Shown: one piece after another, positions 40,511-52,500 of the stretch | Position numbering within the stretch: position 1 is the first letter of the stretch | How the letters are laid out: the number at the start of each line of letters is the position of its first letter | Assembly: GCA_013339895.1 (NCBI GenBank) | Contig: JABACO010000003.1 | Span: 9,156,909-9,220,908, forward strand | Reading direction: 5' to 3' | From: Ephydatia muelleri | Lineage: Eukaryota > Porifera > Demospongiae > Spongillida > Spongillidae | Length of the DNA: 64,000 nucleotides | The notes under the pieces: model-generated | Databases searched by the model: none | Told to the model about the DNA's origin: nothing | What the model saw: only the letters and a program-made list of their open reading frames with translations | Translations under genes and position numbers: made by a program

Positions 40511-40983
40511 GCGTGATGCGGAGCAAGGGGAACAGTACAGCACAACCAAATGGCTGACCATCTCTTGAGCATTGTTTCCACATTGTCATGGTGTAGTCTA
40601 GAGTACCTTGGTGGCCCCCCACCATTCTTATTACAAAGATGAATGTTGAAGGTGGGAATCCAGTGTAGGAATACAGGTAAAGATCTGAGTGTTGGGGAGG
40701 AGGTGGAGTGGGGTTGTGGTGTTTGGCATAGCAATAGTTAAAAACAGCAGCACAAGCACATGTTGCAGAGGTACAAGATACCAACTATTACCCTGTACAA
40801 GCTTCAAAAGTCACTGCAAAGCTTAACCCCCTTACAACCCGATTCTAAAAGCTGTGTGGCCTTCATTTGTGTTAAATTTGCAGCTGCATTGTCTCCCCTC
40901 TCAGCCCAGGATACTGAGCAGTTGAAAATGTTTCTACACATGCCCAAAACCACCTAGGCAGTGAAAAAGGATAGTACATGTAC

Positions 40984-42180
<1,197 letters not shown>

Positions 42181-42491
42181 GACATACACACCCACACCAC
42201 ACACACACATGACATACATACAGACATACATACATACATACATACCTACATACATACATACCTCAGACATACATACTATACATACATACAGACATACGCA
42301 CACGCAGGTAATACACATGTACACAACACAACACACATAACCATACATAGATGAACATGCAAATACATACATACATACATGCAGACACACTGCAAATACA
42401 TACATGCAGACACACATCCACAATGCATACACATGTAAGCACACGCACACACACCTCACACGAACAAATGCACACAAGTCGAGCACTACAC

Positions 42492-43852
42492 CTGCACATG
42501 GCCGTTGAGCGTAGCTGACAGGCATCAGTACAGCAGGTGTCTCCCAGCAGTCCAGTATCACACTGTTCCCCTGAGGTCACCACATAATCCATACCCCCGT
42601 CCCACGAACTGGAGGGAGGGAGGGAAGGAGGGAGGGAGGGAGGAGGGAGGAGAGAGGGAGGAGGGAGGAGAGAGGGAGGAGGGAGGGAGGAGGGCACACA
42701 CACACAGGCACATAACAAAGGGTGGGGGGAATGGCCTTGAGAGAGGAAGACACTAACCTGTGAAGCAATTCTGGGCCTTGGCACTGAGAACAGCCCCAAT
42801 GCTGGTTCTACTGCAGTTGGAGAACATCTAAAGCCAACAGGGAAAAAACCCATCATTTAGAGCACAAAGCCAGCCCCAGACCACTAACACAGCCATGTCA
42901 GGTAGAAACGCCCAAAGCAGTGCTCCTTCACTAACTCTTTTATTAAATGCAACCAAAAAAAAACTGTTCTTCTGCCCATATTTCTGATGATATATTGCAG
43001 GTGACTTGATGACTATAACACCTTAAGTGTTAACTTGCTGGCCTCCCTCCCTTCCCCCCTCCCCTCCCCATTTGAACTCTATCCCAATGCTAATTTTTGG
43101 GCCAACCTTGTGAGTGGGTTGTGATCCATCTTGTGCATACTGGTTCATGATGAACACATTGCTGCAGGAGGGAGTGGTAGCGGGATCGTGGTAGCTGCCC
43201 CAGCTGTGGCCAATCTCGTGTCCAGTCACCAGCACCTCCTCCACGAAGACCAGGGGATTGGAGGATGAGGTGTACGAGCTCAAAGCTGTGTTGTAGATGA
43301 TTCGGGTCCCAGATGAGCTGGAGAAGAAGCCTGTGGAGGTGTGGAGTGAGCCCCTCAACCCCCCAGAAGAAATGGGCCCACCTCAACCCTTGGAAGAAAC
43401 AAATTTGAATCCCTCTCCTCCATCAATCCAAGGAAAAACAAGCCTCCCCTCTCAAAAAAAAACAAATAAACTCAAGCCATCCCTCTAACCTTAGAAGGAA
43501 CACACCCCCCCAATGCCTCTTCTTTATTCCATTGCAAGTTCTAACACTTCTGTGCAATTCTTTCTATTCTTTTTTCATTGAATGCCCACTTTCAATTCTT
43601 CCACACTCATTCCCTACGACTCACTGGTTGAGCATATCCCTCCAGTGGTGGTTGCACTGGGACTGGCTATGTTGCTCAGCCCTAGGAGGCCATTGGAGAG
43701 CACCCAATAGGTGAAGAGGTGTGCCAAACAGTAGCCATCCCACACCTTCCCCTGGCCATCTCCTGTGTTGAACTTGTTCAGGAGCACTGAGGCATCGGAT
43801 ATGTCCTCTTGCGTGTTGTATGTGCTGCCAGAGTAGGAGGTGTGGATCATGA
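42492..43852 (-). CDS. ADAM17-like metalloprotease, catalytic and disintegrin exons (partial gene)
   Basis: Minus-strand exons: 43,852-43,625 (IMIHTSYSGSTYNTQED... CLAHLFTYWVLSNGLLGLSNIASP), 43,330-43,107 (IIYNTALSS... VTGHEIGHSWGSYHDP, the zinc site HExxHxxGxxHD), 42,827-42,758 (MFSNCSRTSIGAVLSAKAQNCFT) and 42,608-42,492 (SGEQCDTGLLGDTCCTDACQ, disintegrin start). The CLAHLFT, HEIGH, FSNCS and GE.CD..DTCC order matches ADAM10/17-type sheddases, which cut membrane-protein ectodomains; CLAHLFTY favours ADAM17. The first three exons join in phase; the last does not join cleanly, so its acceptor or integrity is unsure. The N-terminal prodomain and the membrane part are not recognised in the window. 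Confidence 0.75.
42609..42692. repeat. GGGA purine tract in an ADAM17-like intron
   Basis: An (ggagggag)n tract immediately before the disintegrin exon on the minus strand, serving as its polypyrimidine tract. Confidence 0.8.
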
Positions 43853-43884
43853 TCTGGAAGGGAACATGTTATGAGTTAGTGGGT

Positions 43885-43932
43885 GCTGTGTGTTGTATGT
43901 GTGTGTGTGTGTACGTGTGTGTGTGTGTGTGT

Positions 43933-43985
<53 letters not shown>

Positions 43986-44020
43986 TGTATGTGTGTGTGT
44001 TGTATGTGTGTGTGTTGTGC
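43885..44020. repeat. (TG)n microsatellite with TTGTATG interruptions
   Basis: Directly 5' (minus sense) of the ADAM17-like exon at 43,852, in its intron. Confidence 0.95.
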
Positions 44021-45248
44021 CATAGATAATAGCTTTCAGTAGCTAGGGGGTCTGGAAGGTCGCTGTCAGTTCCTAGTAACCCGGACGTGGAGATCGCGCG
44101 CTCCTAGATCCGCCACTGCAGAGGGAGCCAAAAAGAACACATCCAAGGTTGAGGGAAGTTACGTAGCCATAAGTCGTCGCCACGTGATTATAATTGGGCA
44201 CTGTCCTTATATGGCTTGTCCCTGTCGCCCGTATCGTATATACCATTTTGTGATTGTCCGCTTCGAATTCTATATAGAACGACCACATTGACAAATGTGG
44301 ATATGCACACACGCATATGGAAAAGTAGCAACAGAAAAGGGACGTTGATTTCCCAGCTGTCATACTCATAGCCCCACCACGTGGTCGAATATAAAAAGCT
44401 ATAGGCCTATAGTGGCCTTACTTAACTTATACACTTAGCCTTCAGTGATGCCTTAGTTTTTCAGAAAACAAACACACGTAGTTTAATACGTATCGTGTTT
44501 ATCGAATAGACCTAGGACTACTCCGCGTTTGACAGACCATAAACTTCAAACGGCTTAGTATCGAACCAAAAACATGCGCTCCTATATAGTCCCAAACTAA
44601 GAACATACCAAGTTTGCGTGCAGTTAAGTTCCTTACTTCCAACGCGGCCAGAACCCAATTTACTGTCACGGGCGTTTGTTAATTATTCAACTGAACTAGG
44701 TACCCTCATGACCAAAAGTGCCCCAGGAACCCAGGGGAAGAAGCCTATGGGCATGAGAACCTGGTAGAAAGTTACCTTGATCATAGTAGCATCATCTGAA
44801 ATGAGTCAAACAATACCTTCCCATCTTACATTCAGAGTAACAATAAAGAACAGTGATAAAAAATCATTATAAAAAGCAATTTTCCATACATCTCTATGGA
44901 GGAGTACTAATCCTTATGAGGAACCTCGCAGCAGTGGCTGAAAATTCCATCAACCTGGCAGAGTGATAGCTTATCATGTTATCCATCATGGTGCTTCTTT
45001 CAAACTTAAATAGCAACTTTCCCTGATTTATGGTATTCAAAAATGAACTTTACCCCATACATTTCTATGGACGCGTGCGCGGGAAATGTGACGGACGTTT
45101 GCAAAATTGGCCAGGAATTGCTAATGAGCGTCCGAAATTTCTCGCAATGTTTACACAAGTGCGTAACATAGATAGGGCAGTGATAATTATCTCTGGATAG
45201 GGTCATTGTAGCTCAATTTATTTTTATTCAGTGACGTCAGTAGTGTCA
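44021..45248. other. No gene recognised; upstream region of the TM2-type gene
   Basis: Contains a short 'atccgccactgcag' phrase at 44,108 like a worn hAT end. The phrase 'catacatttctatgg' at 45,055 recurs in variant form at 44,885 and 35,055. The promoter of the TM2-type gene should lie within a few hundred bases of 45,249; no core motif is clear. Confidence 0.45.
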
Positions 45249-48200
45249 ATGGCATTGGCCCGCATGATCTTTGCTGGAAGCTGTCTGCTTCTGTGTACTG
45301 TTGCTTTGGCCGCTCAGAATGGAGACTCGTAAGTGCTACATTTATTGACGCTGCGTTATTTGCAGGTGCTTAGTCGCATGGCATCACAATCAATAATGGC
45401 ATGGACACTACGGGGATTTAAGATCGGGTCGTGTTTATCTTAGCATAAACGAGTTCGATGTCGGCTTGTACAGTGATGTCACCGCTCTTTGTCCCCACCC
45501 ACCCCACTAATACCAACACAGCGTACAATAGGCCTACATGTATGAGCCCTGTGTTCATGACATATGGACATGAAAGGACCAAACCCACTCGATGTACTGT
45601 AAATGCAGACCTGGAGCCAGAACAATAATTGTTACGGTACCTTCCCCCGGACTATGTCGTCACTTACTGTTCAGATGATCACTTGCATTGAGTTTTTGAT
45701 TGCCTTAGTTGTCGTTACACATATTGGGAATTGTGAATTGTAAAAATTATGTGCTACGATAACAACTTGAGGGATTATTTAGGGAAGCCATTGAGCCACA
45801 CCGTAGTACGTTACAAAATGTGCGTTTGGAATCGTATGTTTGCATAGCTATTGGTACCACTCCCTCACCCTATAACCATCACTAAGGTGGAAGCATTTAT
45901 TTGCATGCCATGTCAACATACCACAAGGGTAGAAATGTATTTTCCACAGTACATAGAGCCAGTTTCACATTGCAGTATTCAAAACCTATCTAACTATATT
46001 TGAACGGTGCGCTACAGCTACCATTCTAGAAGAAAAAGCAAATCCAATATGCCGAGGCAAAATACCGTACTCACAGAGAACAAGCATAACACAACATATT
46101 ACAGCCCCATGCAGTATACACATGTATCAACTGATCAAGTCAATGTTATATATCCTATACAATCTCATGCTGGCAAAAAATGTAGGACGCAGCGTGAGCA
46201 TCTATGTACAATGTTTAGACTGACATGCTTGGTCCACATTACCATTACCCAATTGGCCTCATATTTGATATCCTAGCTCAAATGGTATGGATCTTTAATT
46301 GTGAGCTGCTCTTATCCGTATATCATTCTATTGCAAATGAATTGCAGACACACATGCATGCATACAACTTTGAAACATTATTAATGACAAATGACTATAG
46401 CTTCATGGTGAAGGAAAATCAGTTTGTCACATTTAGCTACCTAAAAGCATTGAAATCGGTACCTGAATATACCAATTGTATTAAACTAGCTTACCATGCT
46501 TATCACATCTTTTGAACCATCCAGGCCATCTTACTGTTCACTAATTGTACTCAAAGTGTGCTTCATTACCATGTGTTGAGCTGTTGGATCAACATGACAC
46601 ATTCAGTGGCAGATGCAAAAGGTAGGCTGAGATTATACTCACAATCAATTTTCACCATGACCAGGTGAAAATTGATAGTGAATATCATCTCAGCCCCCTC
46701 CCCCCCCCCCCCCCCCCCCCTCTGTTTCCGCCACTGACATTAATAATGAAGAATTTTTTGCTGTGCTTCTGTTAGAAATCCTATTTCAACATCCTATTGA
46801 AAAATTAAACAATTAAATGCCAACAGTGAAGGTAAGTTAGCAGCAAAGCATAAGTGCCATACCAAACTGTCATAGTTACCTTCCCTTTTTTTTCAAGCTT
46901 TTTACAAATATTTCTCCAACCCTCTGGAAAAGTGCTGGTTCTTTTCTTCCATGAAAGCCAAGTTTTTGAAGCAATTGATTCTATGAATAGAACATGAATT
47001 TCTTAGTAACAGCATTTCTTGGGGGAGATATTGAAAGAGATGCTGCTGAGATCTAAGTACTATGCAAGGGGGAAAAAGGTAACATTTGGGTAGCTCATGA
47101 AATAAATATCTTTCTTCACTGGACATTCCGCTCATAGAGGCATTAACTGTATTATTTATGAATTGTTAATTGATTTACAGCATTGGGGAAACCCTGGTGT
47201 ATAATATTCTAATACTCTAAATGTAAGTCCGGGATATGCAAAAACAATGATGTTCGGATGATGAAATGTAATTGCATTTCATATTGGCTGAAAACCCAGT
47301 CACTAGAATCTATCATCATGCTGTTGAGCTCTGATGTATAGCCCCAACCTCAATTGCTACTGCTAGTCTCGCATATCAAGCTAGAATTGATTTATACATA
47401 AGTATTATTGCTTAATTCTTTTGGTACCATTCTAAGTTCTGAAGAGCAAAGGTGTAAGTTATTTGACTTGTAGGAATTGCATGCTATTTTGTTAAAAAAA
47501 ACAAATAAGGCTCAGCATTAGAGTGTACCATTACGTAGTGCTGATGAGTTCTACTCTATAGTCTCAACCTTCATTGCTAGCTCCTAATTCAGTTCTAGTC
47601 TCCAAATCTAGAACTATTTAACTAGCATTTTTATGTCCATCAAGTTTCATAACTTCTTTCTTTAGATTACAAATGTACCATGGTAATATTGTATAGTCTA
47701 AAGAACAATTGAGCAATGATTTAATTAAAAACCCAATTCTTACAAATTGACAAATCTATTTTGAAAAACCAGTTTTGTTTATCCAGATATTCAGAAACAT
47801 CAATTTACTTATTTTTAATTGGAAGAATCCTTGTGATTGAAAAAGTACTAAAATATAATTAACTTATTAACATTCCACAACAGAGCTTGGTTACAAACCA
47901 TACCACCTGGGGTATCCCCTCCTGCATCCTCCCAGCTTTGACCCTCTTCACCCTTTACAATAAAATCCTGACTCCACTAGTGCCAACTGTGCTCTATTTG
48001 AAAGTACTTATAAGCAATAACAAATACATATAAACAACACAGTGGGATTGATGACAGCAAATTATATTTTTTGGGCACTTGAGTACTTCAAATTTCATTA
48101 GTCAAGATCATTATAACAATCTGGTCACTGCAATTATGTCTTTATGTTACTGAAGTAGACGGGCAATTGATATGTGCATGGATAGCTTACTAGTAAAGCA

Positions 48201-49609
48201 ATTGGCACCATATGCTTTATGCATTTATCTTTCATCATGCTGTATTATAATTATATTTTCCCATATCAAATGGCAGCATAACAAGCCTTGCAACAAGTGT
48301 ATGTTCCAAAAGCAGTGACTGCTATCCAGCTGGTCTTAATGGGACAAGTGTACCAGCCAAATACATCAAATGTTCCAATCAGAAGTGTGTGTGCAGTGAC
48401 TGCTTCTACGCCACAAACTCATACAAATCATGTGCATACCAGAGATGTTGGGAGTATGACAAGACAACCCAGACCTGTAATGACCTGAGGAAGGACCAAA
48501 GGACAGCTTTCCTCCTCTCCTTGTTCCTGTCAGCTCTTGGAGCTGCTAACTTCTATATTGAACGATATGACTTAGGTAAGATATAAGCCTGATGACTATT
48601 ACATGAAACTCATTATTAACCATTTTGCATCTTATCAATACTTGCTTCTTGTTGCGTAGAGGTTATCTGTAATGTCAGCCTGCATGTTTAACAGTTTCCA
48701 CTTTAATAAACATTTCAGTGTGCACCACGTACAATGCATGTTTCATATTCTTAAAATTCAATGCATCCGACACCAACTGAAGCAGTATATGTAGTTATAG
48801 TACATCTTTCCGAATAATTTCACAAAACAAAAATATATTACATTTATCATGCTAAGTTTCACATTTGACTGATTTGTACTACATGTAAGTGGATGCTATG
48901 CAGCAAGCACTTCCCTATCCAGTAAGGTTGGTAGTTTTGTGGCTCTCTTGTCGTTGTCCCATTCGTTAGCGTCGCAGCAGATGTCAAACTTTGTGAACCG
49001 TTCGGAAATGTTTCTCGATGCAAAGGGCTTGGGTAAGCTGACGTGATTGCTGACAGCCTTTCTCTGCTACCAATGTAACTACTATCACAGCGACTCAGAT
49101 CAGAGCTCAACAAACTGTCATCGTAATTGTAATTGAATGCACACATATGTATATATACTAAAGTGATGAGTGTTCTAGAATGTTCTTGTTGGCCATGCAA
49201 GTGCCACATGCATAGGTCATGCCTCCAATCGTCACCTAATGTGTTGTCTGTCCTTCTACACTGACATCTCCCCTTTGCAGGTGGTATTCAGCTTAGTTGT
49301 TTTGTGTTACTACCATTCATCCTTTTTTGCTTCTACTGCGTCATTGTTATTGTGCTTTTAATTTGCAGTATGGACCAGCGTAAGTTCATCATAATCAATT
49401 TATAACAAGGTGCATTGACCATGATTGCATTATTCTTGTTTTATGTAGATATGTGTTGTAATGATGATGGTATCATGTATTGGCCACTTCTAGTGTTCTT
49501 ATGTGTGTGGATTTTATTGAATCTCATGTGGTGGGTGGCAGACTTAGTCACCTTTGCTGAGAACCTGAGAGTATCAGGAGATGGATGTCCACTGAAACAG
49601 AACTTGTAA
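45249..49609 (+). CDS. TM2-domain-type secreted/membrane protein, four exons, intact
   Basis: Exons 45,249-45,328, 48,277-48,575, 49,281-49,379 and 49,449-49,609 have GT/AG borders and compatible phases (80+299+99+161 nt), giving 212 residues plus stop. Residues 1-21 (MALARMIFAGSCLLLCTVALA) form a signal peptide. Residues 27-100 are lumenal with ten cysteines (CSNQKCVCSDCFY and others). RTAFLLSLFLSALGAANFYI at 102-121 followed by GG-IQL is the TM2-domain pattern (first helix, then a Gly-rich turn). Two more hydrophobic segments lie at about 133-156 and 170-193. TM2 proteins span endomembranes; the function of this one is unknown. Intron 1 is 2.9 kb, the others are 705 and 69 bp. No breaks are seen. 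Confidence 0.8.
45329..48276. other. Intron 1 of the TM2-type gene
   Basis: Unique AT-rich DNA apart from the 133-bp element at 46,604-46,736. Short open frames (for example 46,007-46,515 and 46,902-47,135) show no protein pattern. Confidence 0.7.
46604..46736. mobile_element. 133-bp MITE with hairpin and 5-bp duplication
   Basis: Termini CAGTGGCAGA and TCCGCCACTG are inverted, flanked by ACATT on both sides (46,599-46,603 and 46,737-46,741). Inside, arms of about 32 bases (GGCTGAGATTATACTCACAA... and its near complement) form a hairpin, and a C-run of about 23 bp lies near the right end. The ends resemble non-autonomous hAT-like elements, though these usually duplicate 8 bp. Confidence 0.7.
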
Positions 49610-49922
49610 TTGAAGCCATACTGCTCAATCATTTGGAACCAGTGTATTGTAAATCCACACACCTTACCACATGTGTTCATGAACTGTTAGAGGAATAATA
49701 TAAGTGATGTACATTTGTACAAATCTTGAAGAGAGTGACAATGCACTCATAATCAGCTGCGTCTACTGTGGGTAAACGAGCCATATCCCAATCAATAATC
49801 CCCCTTCTCCACCCCACACCCTACACCTACACCCCCCGTGTACGCTCTACCGCAATCTCTCTCTCTCCCCTTGTGCTTCACAATATCACCGGACTCTTCT
49901 GACTGCGTAGGTTCATATCCAG

Positions 49923-50739
49923 TAGGGCTCCTCACGAATCGAATACTATTTGATTCGATTCGACGAATTTCGAATTCGAACATGCCGCGTTTAGTCTATC
50001 TCAAACTTACGTACGAATACGAACCTAGGGTCAAGTTCGATTCGAATTCGCACGCGTTTTAATCAAATAATCGAACACGCTATTAAGGTCTTGACTAACA
50101 AAAAGCCTAACCAGTGCCTCTGAGAAACCTTCATCGCAATACGTAGGCCTTTGCGCTATAGTTCTATCGCGGATACATCCCTGGCCTTTGTCCTTTTCAT
50201 TAAGAACTTCTGTGACAGTTACGTACATTGTTAATCAAATGCGATGTGGCGCCTATCTTGTTTAGTTTTAACTCACTCTTGGAGGGTAGCAGCTTCCAGA
50301 GAGTACATGCTGCATGCGTGTTATCCCTATTTTTAGTGAAGTAGGTCCAGACAAATGATTTCGGGGTTCTGCCGCTATTTTGAAGCTTCTTAGTTGTCGG
50401 GGTCCATGAAGTATTCGAAATCGACGACAATGTTGAGCTAATGCTAGAACTACATTTACTTGCACTCGCAGAGTCTGCAGACTCTGTTAACTCTGAATCA
50501 GTACTTGGTACTTCTTCAACGTCACAATCCTGGTTCCATTGTAAGCACGCCGGTTTTCTACAAAGGGGTAAGTAATATTATTATAAGTCACGCTATTCGA
50601 CGAACTTTCGAATCGAAGTTTGATGCATACCTAACGAATCGAATTTAATTACCGAATCGAATTCTAGACTGTTCAAATTCGATTCGGTAAAATTCGATTT
50701 CTTCAAAATTTGATTCGATTCGATTCGTGAGGAGCCCTA
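49923..50739 (-). mobile_element. Non-autonomous hAT element with 8-bp TSD and BED-finger exon
   Basis: Termini TAGGGCTCCTCACGAATCGA and its complement are exact inverted repeats. Both sides carry ATATCCAG (49,915-49,922 and 50,740-50,747), a perfect 8-bp target duplication as made by hAT transposases. Subterminal DNA is rich in 'gattcgaatt'-type motifs. The element is 817 bp, too short for a transposase. Confidence 0.92.
50031..50460 (-). pseudogene. BED zinc-finger N-terminus of a hAT transposase, truncated
   Basis: The minus strand reads GRTPKSFVWTYFTKNRDNTH, then ACTLWKLLPSK and GATSHLINNVRNCHRSS. This is the BED pattern (VW.YF, C..C, H.....H), but the second cysteine has become Trp and one His is missing. 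Downstream, in another frame, comes VTEVLNEKDKGQG and DEGFSEALVRLFVSQDL, like the hAT segment before the catalytic core. The rest of the transposase is absent, so the element needed help from an intact relative to move. Confidence 0.6.
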
Positions 50740-50870
50740 ATATCCAGCCATTTGCAATTGCAAAATACAGCTAGCTAGAAACTGTCCATCCTTTGTCAGA
50801 AAAAATCCAACAATCAAACTAACACGCACACAAAACATATTAAGTACACGAATGCACGCACGCAAACACA

Positions 50871-50874
<4 letters not shown>

Positions 50875-50911
<37 letters not shown>

Positions 50912-50975
50912 GCGCACACACACGCACACATACACACACTCAATGCACACACACACACACACACACACACACAAG
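50875..50975. repeat. (CA)n microsatellite
   Basis: Two CA runs separated by 'cgcgcgcacac' and 'ctcaatg'. Confidence 0.95.
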
Positions 50976-51074
50976 GGATATTTATCAGACAAAACTAGTG
51001 CTGAAAATGAAAACGCATTAAAAATGCTTTGTTAAACAGCCGGCACTTCTGTTAGACTGAAGGCTACTGGGCAC

Positions 51075-51440
51075 CATGATACGCAGCTTATAGTACATTT
51101 TCTTGTGGATTTTATTTTATAACATAAAATTTAAATCGATGTATCTTCCGAAATATTAAGCCATCGGGTTCCTATTTTTAACACAAGATACCACACCATT
51201 ACTATATATGAAAATCCATTTTGGTGTCTTACACATGCGGGGTACCGACGTTTCAAGGTCCGATACCCCGTAGGGTTCAAAACGGCCACATCTTCAGGTA
51301 GAAGTGTCCAAATCGGTTCAAAATAGGAAGAAGGGTCCTACCGCTATTGATTTGCTCTGTTCTTTATTTTTTGCTTTATCCGCTATGGAGATACAAGTGT
51401 GCAAAGAAATTGCATATTTCCCGGGCATTACGCGTCATCA
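51075..51440. mobile_element. Solo unit of the foldback family
   Basis: A single-orientation copy of the unit: 'gtatcttccgaaatattaag', 'acaccattactata', 'gataccccgtagggttcaaa', 'gctatggagatacaa'. More diverged than copies 1 and 2. It lies just upstream of the truncated kinase unit. Confidence 0.75.
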
Positions 51441-52029
51441 ACATATTACGACTGGCTTCGAGGACGTCTCGTAATACGTTAATGGCGCGATTTACGCAGC
51501 ACGCAATTTTATGGAAGGCAAATTAACTTGGGTAAGAAGTGAATATATCTTTATGCTTGACGAGTCCTTCAAATCATACACTTTAGAATGCTGCGTGGCG
51601 TATAGTGTTGGCTCTCTTGAACCAATTAAATTGAGCCACAACCATTTCGAACGTCACCAAGTAGCATTCGCAGATATAATGGTAAATTGCCATCAGCTAA
51701 AGCTAGAGTCCGAGCCTATTGGAGAAGGTGCAGTACGTGTCAAGCCTATTCCACTGTGTAATATTAAGCAAAAGCTGTTTATGTTTAGGAGAGTTTGGCG
51801 TTGTTTACGGAGCTGTAATTCAAAATAACGGGAATCAGGAAGCTGTGGTGGTAAAGACAGTAAAAGGTACGTTAGCGATGTGATCATTTGGAAGTTGTTT
51901 CTATACGATCTTCGCTAATAAATTGGGTTTGATGTTGTCATTACGATTTTTTTTTATTTGATAGTGTTTATTTATTTATATTTATGCATGATTATTTCAT
52001 AATATATTTCATATACAACACACCTACAT

Positions 52030-52330
52030 GTACTTAAAGTCTACGAAAGTGAAGACGACCTAGCCAGTAATGCCCTAGCGTTGGCCCTGATCAGGCCAAT
52101 ACTTAGTCTTCCATAAAGCCCAGACACCGCAGAAGACTTGGGACAGCCTGTTCGAGTGGCAATCCGCGTGGCGAGTCTGTCAAGACATCTACCAGCTTCT
52201 TCTCCCCAACAACCATACGTCTCCACTGATAAGGGGATACAGACCCAGCCCAGACGACTGCATTTTTCGTCGTTGGCGACATGCTTGCGAATTTCAGCAG
52301 CCGACGCAGCAGACCCAGTTTATTATCTTA
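52030..52330 (-). mobile_element. Short LINE-like ORF tail
   Basis: The minus strand reads VETYGCWGEEAGRCLDRLAT, then LYGRLSIGLIRANARALLAR. This resembles the tail found after the reverse transcriptase of many sponge and cnidarian LINE-type elements (recalled). It occupies the place of the missing kinase exons in unit 1. No reverse transcriptase core is present. Confidence 0.35.
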
Positions 52331-52364
52331 TTCAAATAATATGAATAAACATGTATTAAATTCT

Positions 52365-52500
52365 CGGCTACGGATGGCAAAGCATGGGCCAGCAACGCCT
52401 GAGCATTATGCACAGACGGCAATATGGTTCATTTAATGAAGTTGCTGATGGTTGCTTGCTGCGGAGGCCTAGCAGTTTGCTTAGACGGGCAAGTTTTGTT
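52365..52500 (-). mobile_element. Worn LINE-like tail shared by both kinase units
   Basis: Nearly identical to 61,380-61,520 in unit 2. The minus strand reads [16 protein letters not shown], then NAQALLA-like residues, a diverged version of the tail at 52,030-52,330. It sits in the same intron in both units, so it predates the tandem duplication. Confidence 0.3.

Noticed and set aside
39949-40784. Pro/Ser/His frames of 190-270 codons on the minus strand
   Set aside because: They follow the 29-bp minisatellite; no domain outside it and no splice logic.
44073-44369. 98-residue minus-strand frame upstream of ADAM17-like exons, as a possible prodomain exon
   Set aside because: No similarity to ADAM prodomains that I can recognise and no matching splice phase.
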